In this document: piece after piece, positions 1 to 5,515 of the stretch
Position numbering within the stretch: the first letter of the stretch is position 1
Layout: the number at the start of each line of letters is the position of its first letter
NCBI GenBank assembly: GCA_030830765.1
Contig: JAURMJ010000279.1
Location: 1-8,708 of the forward strand
Reading direction: 5' to 3'
Source of the DNA: Quisquiliibacterium sp.
Lineage (GTDB): Bacteria > Pseudomonadota > Gammaproteobacteria > Burkholderiales > Burkholderiaceae_E
DNA length: 8,708 nt
Translations under genes and position numbers: made by a program
The notes under the pieces: model-generated
What the model saw: only the letters and a program-made list of their open reading frames with translations
Told to the model about the DNA's origin: nothing
Database searches by the model: none

Positions 1-224
1 ATCCGGGCGCCGTCGCGCAGGCAATGATCGATGCGCAGGCCAGCTGCCTGATCCATGGGCATACCCACCGCCCGGCCCGGCACGTCCTTGCAGATGGCGA
101 ATCGCTCGAGCGTTGGGTTCTCCCGGACTGGGACGCCAGACTCGGGCTGGGCGGCATGCTGTCGGTCAATGCCGCCGGATTCAGACGCCTCGGGAGCTGG
201 ATCCGCAATAAAGAAGGGGCTTAA
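1..224 (+). CDS. lpxH: UDP-2,3-diacylglucosamine diphosphatase, C-terminal part (5' end outside window)
   Basis: This is the last 73 or so codons of LpxH, read in the frame whose first complete codon is at 3. LpxH is a peripheral, Mn-dependent calcineurin-like phosphoesterase that hydrolyses UDP-2,3-diacylglucosamine to lipid X and UMP in Raetz-pathway lipid A synthesis. The visible piece contains the hallmark HGHTHRPA segment (metal-binding GHxH), followed by the RWVLPDWD and NAAGF blocks typical of the end of LpxH. The stop codon is TAA at 222-224. A full-length protein is about 240 residues, so roughly two thirds is missing because the window starts inside the gene, not because the gene is broken. 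Its stop overlaps that of the convergent cysE in one TTAA, leaving no room for a terminator between them. The family call is firm; the N-terminal part cannot be judged. Confidence 0.92.
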   Translation, partial: PGAVAQAMIDAQASCLIHGHTHRPARHVLADGESLERWVLPDWDARLGLGGMLSVNAAGFRRLGSWIRNKEGA

Positions 225-976
225 TCGACCATCCTGTTCAGACGCCCTGCATCAAGGGGTGCGACCGGCTCGTCGACACGGGCCCCCAAGTGTTCAAGCG
301 CCTGCTGTAGTTGCTCGATGGTGCGATCCTGTTCGGAGACATGATCGATCAGACGATGCAAGGCGGTCACCAGCGGGTCATCGGCGTTCTGATTGATCGC
401 GTAGGCCGAGAACCCCATTCTGGCTGCCTGCTCTTCGCGCAGTTGCTCGTCCTGCTGAAGGATCGTGCGTGCGGGGATCCCGACGGCCGTAGCGCCCGGC
501 GGCACGGCCTTGATCACGACAGAATTGGAACCGACACGGGCACCAGCCCCAAGTGTGAACGGACCGAGCACCTTGGCGCCTGCCCCGACGACAACATTAT
601 TCTCCAAGGTCGGATGGCGTTTGGCACCTCGCTCAAGCGAGGTGCCACCCAGGGTCACGCCCTGATAAATCGTGCAGTCATCGCCGATGATGGCAGTCTC
701 GCCGACCACAACGCCCATCCCATGATCGATGAACACCCGCCGCCCGATGGTTGCCCCTGGGTGAATTTCGATACCGGTCAGCCAGCGCGCAAGATGCGAA
801 AGCCAGCGGGCGATCACGACAAAGCCGGTGCGATAGAGCGGGTTGGCGACCCGATGGATTGTGATCGCATGAAAGCCCGGATAGCAAAGCACCACCTCAA
901 GTCGCGAACGGGCGGCCGGGTCCTTATCCATCACGTTGGCGATGTCTTCGCGCAAACGTTCGAAAAAAATCAACAC
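221..976 (-). CDS. cysE: Serine O-acetyltransferase (long-tailed proteobacterial type)
   Basis: CysE makes O-acetylserine from serine and acetyl-CoA, the committed step of cytosolic cysteine synthesis. An N-terminal helical region ([27 protein letters not shown]) is followed by a left-handed beta-helix of hexapeptide repeats ([30 protein letters not shown]). The catalytic Asp-His is in FIDHGMG and a second conserved His is in AKRHPTLE. After VGIPAR comes a tail of about 80 residues, predicted helical, as in Pseudomonas-type CysE. The protein ends in VD, without the terminal Ile that enterobacterial CysE inserts into CysK. Start choice: an ATG at 1021 gives 266 residues but has no ribosome site, and relatives begin at about MFERLREDI. 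An AGGAG at 981-985 points to GTG at 976 (4-base spacing) or TTG at 973 (7-base spacing), giving about 250 residues. I cannot separate these two. It is probably transcribed apart from the upstream prpF-like gene because of the hairpin between them. Confidence 0.95.
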   Translation of the reverse strand: MLIFFERLREDIANVMDKDPAARSRLEVVLCYPGFHAITIHRVANPLYRTGFVVIARWLSHLARWLTGIEIHPGATIGRRVFIDHGMGVVVGETAIIGDDCTIYQGVTLGGTSLERGAKRHPTLENNVVVGAGAKVLGPFTLGAGARVGSNSVVIKAVPPGATAVGIPARTILQQDEQLREEQAARMGFSAYAINQNADDPLVTALHRLIDHVSEQDRTIEQLQQALEHLGARVDEPVAPLDAGRLNRMVD

Positions 977-980
977 CAAT

Positions 981-985
981 CTCCT
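981..985 (-). promoter_or_regulatory. Ribosome binding site that decides the cysE start
   Basis: On the minus strand this reads AGGAG. It lies 4 bases before a GTG (976) and 7 bases before a TTG (973), both in the cysE frame. The in-frame ATG at 1021 has no purine-rich stretch ahead of it. This favours the shorter CysE, whose N-terminus then matches the family's usual FERLREDI opening. Confidence 0.65.
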
Positions 986-1040
986 GAAGTCATCGCAGCC
1001 GTTCCCAGGCGTACGTGACATCGATAGGCAACCGACCGAT

Positions 1041-1079
1041 AAAAGCCCGCGGGAAGCTCAATCAGAGCCCCCCGCGGGC
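1041..1079 (-). terminator. Rho-independent terminator of the trmJ/prpF-like unit
   Basis: An inverted repeat pairs GCCCGCGGG (1045-1053) with CCCGCGGGC (1071-1079), 9 perfect base pairs. Inside, GCTC (1056-1059) pairs with GAGC (1065-1068) across a 2 x 2 internal loop, closing a five-base loop. On the minus strand the stem is followed at once by TTTTATC (the AAAA at 1041-1044 on the plus strand). The structure lies 19 bases past the stop of the prpF-like gene. On the plus strand no T-run follows directly, so it should act only on leftward transcription. The T-run is short, so termination may be incomplete and cysE could receive some readthrough. Confidence 0.7.
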
Positions 1080-1098
1080 GCAGTCCAGAATCAGAATT

Positions 1099-2271
1099 TT
1101 AAGCCCGCCCGGATATTCCTGCCGGCGGCAGGTAAACCCAGCCGCTCATCAGACGCCTGGCACTGCGCGAAATGATGGCGCGATCAACATGCCAACTGCC
1201 GTCCTCATGCCGGGACAACTCGGCCCCGACCGCCAGCACCCCCGATTGATGTCCGATCCGGGTTGGCAAACCCGGCAGAGTCCGTGCAACCTCATTGACC
1301 ACACTGCCCGGCAGAGCCGCCGCGGCTGCCAACGAAATCGCGGTGGCTCCGGTCAGGCCGTGATGCAGACGGCCACCGGAGACCAGTCTGGCGAGCACAT
1401 CGATCCGGTCGGCCGTTACCTCCTCGCCGGCCTCGGTTCGATAGACGGCAGGTCGCCCCACCCAGGCGATCTTTGGCGATGAAATCTTCATCCGTGCCAC
1501 TTCCTCGGGGGTGGCCGCCAGCCCCATCCTGACCGCAGCTGCGGCTCGAATCGCTTCAAGCTTGTCCAGCAATTTGCGATCCCGCTCGATGTCAGCCGCC
1601 GCCTCCCGGCCACTCATGCCGATCGAGGCAGCCCGGACAAAGACCGTTGGATCCCCGGCGCAGACCATCGTGGCCGTGATTTCCCCAAGTTTGGGCACCT
1701 GCAGACTGTCCTTCACGGCGCCACTTGGCAGCAACGGCAATTCGCCGCGCGACTGGGCGCTCGGTGCAAGAAATTCGAGACGAATTTCAGCCGATGTGAA
1801 GGGCACGCCATCTTCCGTGAATGCCCCGGCTTCGAGGACCTCGGCGTCACGTACCGGCACAAAGGCATCGATCCGACATCCGAGATTTGCCTGCCAGATT
1901 CGAACCCGCGTGACGCCGTCAACCGGGGGAACCAGTCCCTCCTGGATCGCAAATGGGCCGACTGCTGCAGTCAGGTTCGTGCAATTGCCAGTCCAGTCAA
2001 TGACCGGCTGATCGATTCCAACGGCCCCGTAAAGGAAGTCGACGTCGCAATCATCGCGTCTTGACGGCGTGATGATTGCAACCTTGCTGGTGTCATCGCT
2101 TGCACCGCCCAGACCATCACGTTGCAGCCCGAAGCGATCCGGACTGCCGAAGAGGCGCAGCAACAGCGGATCACGCTCGGCCGGCTGGTGCGGAAGATCT
2201 CGACCGTGAAAAAACACGCCCTTGCCGGTTCCGCCACGCATGAAGACCGCGGGAATTCGACGCTGATTCAT
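1099..2271 (-). CDS. PrpF-family isomerase/tautomerase (DUF453), substrate uncertain
   Basis: A 390-residue PrpF-family protein with the diaminopimelate-epimerase-like double fold, probably cytosolic. Known members shift double bonds in tricarboxylates: PrpF acts with AcnD on 2-methylaconitate, and GalD/LigU act on 4-oxalomesaconate. Visible blocks are FMRGGTGKGVFF (residues 10-21), GLGGASDDTSKVAII (53-67) and DWTGNCTNLTAAVGPFAI (92-109). From memory, the Shewanella PrpF active site is Lys73 and Cys107; Lys63 and Cys97 here keep exactly that 34-residue spacing. Later blocks (PKLGEITATMVCAGDPTVFVRAASIG, SPKIAWVG, LHHGLTGATAIS) also fit the family. Length is normal. Start: the ATG at 2271 overlaps the trmJ TGA as ATGA and has GGGAG nine bases upstream; an upstream ATG at 2322 would run 55 bases into trmJ with less support. 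No prp, acn, gal or lig gene is in view, so the substrate is open and I give no symbol. Confidence 0.88.
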   Translation of the reverse strand: MNQRRIPAVFMRGGTGKGVFFHGRDLPHQPAERDPLLLRLFGSPDRFGLQRDGLGGASDDTSKVAIITPSRRDDCDVDFLYGAVGIDQPVIDWTGNCTNLTAAVGPFAIQEGLVPPVDGVTRVRIWQANLGCRIDAFVPVRDAEVLEAGAFTEDGVPFTSAEIRLEFLAPSAQSRGELPLLPSGAVKDSLQVPKLGEITATMVCAGDPTVFVRAASIGMSGREAAADIERDRKLLDKLEAIRAAAAVRMGLAATPEEVARMKISSPKIAWVGRPAVYRTEAGEEVTADRIDVLARLVSGGRLHHGLTGATAISLAAAAALPGSVVNEVARTLPGLPTRIGHQSGVLAVGAELSRHEDGSWHVDRAIISRSARRLMSGWVYLPPAGISGRA

Positions 2272-3104
2272 CTGACTTTTCTCCCCGGATCCTGGGTGTT
2301 CACTGCACGATCCGCAAGCCATGGCTGCGGGTTCTCGCGACCAGCCTGCTCGGTCATCTTGCAGATCCCGCGCAGCAGATCAACCTCCTCTATTTCCAGG
2401 CGCGTTCTGGCAAACAGCCTGCGAAGGCGTGGCATCAGCTTCTTGGGGTGTGCCGGGTCAAGGAAGCCGATCGCGACCAGCGCTCGCTCCAGATGGTTGA
2501 ACATGGCCTCGATCGCCTGCTGACTGGCAAAGCTTGACGTCTGCGCCGGCACGGCCTGCTGCGCGTGCTGCGACTCGCGACGCAGCACGTAGGTCAGCAC
2601 CTGGACCGCCTGCGACAGATTCAGCGAGTGGTACTCCGGATCGCCGGGAATCGAGCAGAGCAAATGGCAGCGCGAGACCTGCTCGATCGACAAACCGGTT
2701 CGTTCGGTTCCAAAGACCAGTGCGACCCGATGCCCGTCGTTGACGGTCAGCTCAGCCAGCATCCGCTTCGCGGCCGCTTCGGGTTCCAGCGGTGGCGGTC
2801 CGAATTGGCGGGGATCGGCGCTGATCGCAACAGCCAGCGAGACCTCTTCAAGCGCCTCCTCCAGGCTTGTCACGATTCGCGCCGACTGCAGCACCTCGAC
2901 TGCGCCGCTGGCAAAGGCAAGCGCGTCAGCGTGCTGATGGGCCAAGGCATCGTGGGGTGCCACCAGGACAAGATTTTTGAGTCCCATGACCCGCATTGCC
3001 CGTGCCGTCGATCCGACATTGCCCGGATGACTGGTTTCAACGAGCACAACTGCTACGCGGTCGAGCACCGACGGGTTGTTTTGATGAAGGGATTCAGGGG
3101 TCAT
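2268..3104 (-). CDS. trmJ: tRNA (cytidine/uridine-2'-O-)-methyltransferase TrmJ
   Basis: A SPOUT-class methyltransferase that uses S-adenosylmethionine to 2'-O-methylate nucleotide 32 in the anticodon loop of certain tRNAs, normally as a cytosolic dimer. Visible blocks are VVLVETSHPGNVGSTARAMRVMGL (19-42, with the conserved Arg35), LVFGTERTGLS (129-139), and IPGDPEYHSLNLSQAVQVLTYVLR (152-175, the trefoil-knot cofactor site). The C-terminal part (HLERALVAIGFLDPAHPKKLMPRLRRLFARTR ... LLRGI) matches the helical extension specific to TrmJ, which separates it from shorter SpoU relatives. At 278 residues it is about 30 longer than the E. coli enzyme, from a longer N-terminus and linker. The ATG at 3104 has TGAGG four bases upstream. 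suhB diverges on the other side, a linkage also seen in E. coli. Its stop overlaps the start of the prpF-like gene. Confidence 0.95.
   Translation of the reverse strand: MTPESLHQNNPSVLDRVAVVLVETSHPGNVGSTARAMRVMGLKNLVLVAPHDALAHQHADALAFASGAVEVLQSARIVTSLEEALEEVSLAVAISADPRQFGPPPLEPEAAAKRMLAELTVNDGHRVALVFGTERTGLSIEQVSRCHLLCSIPGDPEYHSLNLSQAVQVLTYVLRRESQHAQQAVPAQTSSFASQQAIEAMFNHLERALVAIGFLDPAHPKKLMPRLRRLFARTRLEIEEVDLLRGICKMTEQAGRENPQPWLADRAVNTQDPGRKVR
2281..2285 (-). promoter_or_regulatory. Ribosome binding site of the prpF-like gene, inside the 3' end of trmJ
   Basis: On the minus strand it reads GGGAG, nine bases before the ATG at 2271. It lies within the last codons of trmJ, so ribosomes ending trmJ translation sit on it. 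It fixes the prpF-like start at 2271 and supports translational coupling of the two genes. Confidence 0.6.
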
Positions 3105-3122
3105 CGTGCCTCACACGTGCGC

Positions 3123-3128
3123 ATTCTA
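3123..3128 (-). promoter_or_regulatory. Possible -10 element for trmJ
   Basis: On the minus strand this reads TAGAAT, one mismatch from the sigma-70 -10 consensus, about 19 bases before the trmJ ATG. It would give a leader of about a dozen bases carrying the TGAGG ribosome site. No good -35 hexamer lies 16-18 bases upstream (the best is ACGTTT), so this is a weak candidate based on position and the -10 match alone. Confidence 0.3.
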
Positions 3129-3216
3129 TCGGTCGGCGCACATGAAAACGTCGACCCCGAGCAGCCGAAACGAAACCAAAAGACTGAACGGGCCGGCGCT
3201 TGCCCTCGCGATCCCG

Positions 3217-3222
3217 TAAAAT
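3217..3222 (+). promoter_or_regulatory. Possible -10 element for suhB
   Basis: TAAAAT lies 24 bases before the suhB ATG in the 142-base divergent gap between trmJ and suhB. It is one mismatch from the -10 consensus. A TTGCCC at 3200-3205 is only 11 bases away, too close to be its -35, and the properly spaced hexamer is not recognisable. Low-confidence call. Confidence 0.3.
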
Positions 3223-3246
3223 GGATGTTTTCGTCCAGGTTCCATC

Positions 3247-4053
3247 ATGCACCCGATGCTCACCGTCGCGGTTCGCGCCGCGCGCCGCGCAGGCCGGATC
3301 ATCAACCGCGCCAGCGTGGACCTCGAACAGCTCCAGATTGCCCGCAAGCAACGCAACGACTTCGTCACCGAAGTGGATCATGCGTCCGAACAGGCCATCA
3401 TTGAGACGCTGCTCGGGTCCTTTCCCGATCATGCAATCCTCGCTGAGGAATCCGGTCACACGGCCGACAAGGCTCAGGCATCCGTGCAGGAAGCTGAAAA
3501 TGTCTGGATCATCGACCCGCTCGATGGCACGACAAACTTCATCCACGGATTTCCGCAGTACGCAATTTCGATCGCTCTGATGCAGCGTGGCGTGGTCACG
3601 CAGGCCATCATTTATGACCCGAATCGGGATGAGCTGTTCACCGCATCCAAGGGCCGGGGTGCCTATCTGAATGACCGCCGCATCCGTGTCTCAAAGCGAA
3701 CGAAGATTGATGAAGCGCTTGTCGGCACCGGCTTTCCGTATCGCCAGATCGATCACATCGATGATTACTTGAAGATGTTCAAGCTGGTGACCGAGCGGGC
3801 AGCGGCCGTCCGTCGACCAGGCGCTGCGGCGCTCGATCTGGCCTACGTCGCCTGTGGTCGCTACGATGCCTTCTTCGAGTTCGGCCTGGCGCCCTGGGAC
3901 ATCGCAGCTGGCAGCCTGCTGATCACCGAAGCTGGTGGCCTGATCGGCAATTTCTCCGGCGATGGCGATTACATCTTCAGTGGCCAGGTGGTCACCGCGA
4001 CGCCGAAGATCTTTGTCTCGATGCTGGGTCTGCTTGGCAAGAAACCTGCCTGA
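3247..4053 (+). CDS. suhB: Inositol-1-monophosphatase SuhB
   Basis: A 268-residue Mg-dependent, Li-sensitive phosphatase of the inositol monophosphatase superfamily, the same length as E. coli SuhB (267). The E. coli protein hydrolyses inositol monophosphates in vitro and also joins the NusA/NusB/NusE/NusG complex that antiterminates rRNA transcription; the second role is inferred here from homology. Metal ligands are visible: Glu67 in LAEESG, Asp90 and Asp93 in [11 protein letters not shown], and Asp218 in [16 protein letters not shown]. The opening [19 protein letters not shown] is typical of the family and fixes the start, with a modest AGG seven bases upstream. It diverges from trmJ, a neighbourhood shared by beta- and gammaproteobacteria. 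The DUF1330 gene follows after 39 bases and is probably on the same transcript. Confidence 0.96.
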   Translation: MHPMLTVAVRAARRAGRIINRASVDLEQLQIARKQRNDFVTEVDHASEQAIIETLLGSFPDHAILAEESGHTADKAQASVQEAENVWIIDPLDGTTNFIHGFPQYAISIALMQRGVVTQAIIYDPNRDELFTASKGRGAYLNDRRIRVSKRTKIDEALVGTGFPYRQIDHIDDYLKMFKLVTERAAAVRRPGAAALDLAYVACGRYDAFFEFGLAPWDIAAGSLLITEAGGLIGNFSGDGDYIFSGQVVTATPKIFVSMLGLLGKKPA

Positions 4054-4092
4054 CAAAATCAGCCCGGACCGACATTTGAAAGGAAGACCGCC

Positions 4093-4386
4093 ATGTCCAA
4101 AGCCTACTGGGTCAGCGCTTACCATCAGATCAAGGATGCCGATGCGCTCGCCGCCTATGCCAAGCTTGCCGGCCCCTCGTTGACAGCCGCAGGGGGCCGC
4201 TTTCTGGCACGCGGCATGCCGGCTGCCACCAAGGAGGCCGGCATGATGCAGCGCATGGTGATCATTGAATTCGATTCGGTCGAGCAGGCGCTGGCCGCCT
4301 ACGACAGCGCCGGTTACAAGGAGGCGCTCGCTGCGCTGGGGACCAATGCGGTTGTGCGCGATATGCGCATCATCGAGGGCGTCTGA
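4093..4386 (+). CDS. DUF1330 family small protein
   Basis: A 97-residue protein of the DUF1330 family, small alpha/beta proteins with a ferredoxin-like dimeric barrel fold and no settled biochemical role. The pattern fits: an N-terminal strand (KAYWVSAYHQIKD), a helix (ADALAAYAKLAGPSLTAAGGRFLARG), a strand (MQRMVIIEFDS), then VEQALAAYDSAGYKEAL and a final strand [11 protein letters not shown]. There is no signal peptide or membrane segment. AGGAAG six bases before the ATG is a good ribosome site. It begins 39 bases after suhB with no terminator between, so co-transcription is likely. Its last 17 bases overlap the end of the convergent hydroxylase gene. A functional link to SuhB is not known to me; I call only the family. 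Confidence 0.85.
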   Translation: MSKAYWVSAYHQIKDADALAAYAKLAGPSLTAAGGRFLARGMPAATKEAGMMQRMVIIEFDSVEQALAAYDSAGYKEALAALGTNAVVRDMRIIEGV

Positions 4387-5368
4387 AGCCAGACGGCAGC
4401 AGGAACAGTCCTCGCACACGACGCCAGGCCATCAGACACGGGGTCCAGTAAAGCTGCCAGGGGCTGCGATAGTGACGGGTTTCTTCTCCCAACCCGAAGC
4501 GGATCGGCTCAGGTCTGGAGGTCGTCAGGTACAGCGTGCCGAACAGTCGATCCCAGACCGCCAGCGTGCTGCCAAAGTTGCGGTCGAAGTGACGCGGATC
4601 GTCGGAATGATGGATCTGGTGTTGCGCCGGGCTGATCAAATGACGTTCAATGCGTGGGCCGAACGACAACCAGACCGGCGAATGACGCAGCGTTGAGCAA
4701 AGCAGATTGGCTGCGATCCAGAACAAATTGCCACCGAGCAGACTTGCCGGGCTGACCTGACCGATCAGACCATTGATCAGCAGCAGATTGACCAGACCTG
4801 CAATCATGAAAAATCCGATTGAGTAGTAGACCGCCGAGACAGGATGGTGTCGCTCTGCCGTCAGGAAATTCAACTGCTCTGCCGAATGATGAACCTTGTG
4901 AAACTCCCACAGAAACCCGATTCGATGCTCCAGCCAGTGCAGCCAGAATCGCGCGAAATCATCCGCAATGAACAGAATTGCCGCCACCAGCAAGGCCTTC
5001 AGGAAACCGGAGAATTCACTCTGTCCTTGGATGGTCTGCCTGGGCAGAATCTGCTCAAGACTCTCGAACAGACTGCCGGTGAACGATGACAGGAAATAGC
5101 CAAGGACGGCCGCGTTCAGGACGATCAGCCAGTAATCAGACATCGCACTGCGACCGAGCCAGGTCTGGCGTGAAAACAGCGTCGACGGGTAACTGGCTGG
5201 GTCGGCGCGCCTGCGCTGATGCCACTCGATGGCCACTGCAACGATCAGAGAAGGCAGCAGATACGGGTAGAAAGTGCGCGACGTTGGAGAAAACAACAGG
5301 CGATACAAGCCCTCGGCACTGGCCAGGATCGCCATCAGGGCACCGTCCTGGAATGCTTCAAGCGTCAT
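4370..5368 (-). CDS. Sterol desaturase / fatty acid hydroxylase superfamily membrane protein
   Basis: A 332-residue integral membrane di-iron oxygenase of the fatty acid hydroxylase superfamily. The histidine clusters that bind the metals are present: HWLEH (144-148), FHKVHH (156-161), ERHHP (172-176) and HQIHH (250-254). Hydrophobic stretches at about 34-48, 80-97, 122-136, 182-203 and 208-224 fit a multi-pass inner-membrane protein with the His clusters on the cytoplasmic side. Members hydroxylate or desaturate lipids, carotenoids or sterols; the substrate here cannot be read from the sequence. Start: the ATG at 5368 has GAGGGAG nine bases upstream. The frame opens further to 5494, but that 42-residue extension is charged, precedes the hydrophobic region, and is not typical. 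It diverges from mutS across 147 bases and converges on the DUF1330 gene. Confidence 0.88.
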   Translation of the reverse strand: MTLEAFQDGALMAILASAEGLYRLLFSPTSRTFYPYLLPSLIVAVAIEWHQRRRADPASYPSTLFSRQTWLGRSAMSDYWLIVLNAAVLGYFLSSFTGSLFESLEQILPRQTIQGQSEFSGFLKALLVAAILFIADDFARFWLHWLEHRIGFLWEFHKVHHSAEQLNFLTAERHHPVSAVYYSIGFFMIAGLVNLLLINGLIGQVSPASLLGGNLFWIAANLLCSTLRHSPVWLSFGPRIERHLISPAQHQIHHSDDPRHFDRNFGSTLAVWDRLFGTLYLTTSRPEPIRFGLGEETRHYRSPWQLYWTPCLMAWRRVRGLFLLPSGFRRPR

Positions 5369-5377
5369 TGTTGCGTT

Positions 5378-5384
5378 CTCCCTC
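5378..5384 (-). promoter_or_regulatory. Ribosome binding site that decides the hydroxylase start
   Basis: On the minus strand it reads GAGGGAG, nine bases before the ATG at 5368. It is the only strong ribosome site in this frame, and it argues against the longer reading that starts at 5494. Confidence 0.6.
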
Positions 5385-5424
5385 TGATCGACACGAGCTG
5401 CGGGTGTGCATACTTGCAACTTTA

Positions 5425-5460
5425 CCCGCTTCACGCGGGCTTGACCCTGACTTGGGGCAA
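5425..5460. promoter_or_regulatory. Dyad-symmetric region in the divergent gap before mutS
   Basis: Two adjacent dyads lie between the divergent hydroxylase and mutS genes. CCCGC (5425-5429) pairs with GCGGG (5435-5439) around a five-base loop. Next to it, TTGACCC (5441-5447) and GGGGCAA (5454-5460) are inverted copies matching at 6 of 7 positions. TTGACC at 5441-5446 also resembles a -35 element for mutS, but the hexamer 17 bases on (ACAGAT) is a poor -10. It could be an operator or chance symmetry in GC-rich DNA. Confidence 0.25.
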
Positions 5461-5515
5461 TGAACAGATCGTGAGCGACCGCCTCTCTCAACATTCACCG
5501 CTTGCCGGTGCCGCG

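Noticed and set aside
311..1018. 235-codon plus-strand open frame across cysE
   Set aside because: It lies antisense to a clear CysE with conserved catalytic motifs, has no recognisable domain and no ribosome site. It is a by-product of GC-rich codon use.
3200..3222. TTGCCC and TAAAAT as a complete suhB promoter
   Set aside because: The spacer is only 11 bases, far short of the 16-18 needed for sigma-70, so only the -10-like element was kept, at low confidence.
3691..4419. 242-codon minus-strand open frame across the end of suhB and the DUF1330 gene
   Set aside because: It spans two well-supported genes on the other strand, its translation resembles no family, and no promoter or ribosome site was seen.
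5369..5494. 42-residue N-terminal extension of the hydroxylase
   Set aside because: The strong GAGGGAG site precedes the ATG at 5368. The longer reading would start within 25 bases of the mutS start and has no ribosome site of its own that I can see.
5219..5515. 99-residue N-terminal extension of MutS
   Set aside because: The extension is antisense to the 5' part of the hydroxylase gene and reads as low-complexity basic sequence, whereas [15 protein letters not shown] from 5516 matches how MutS proteins begin.
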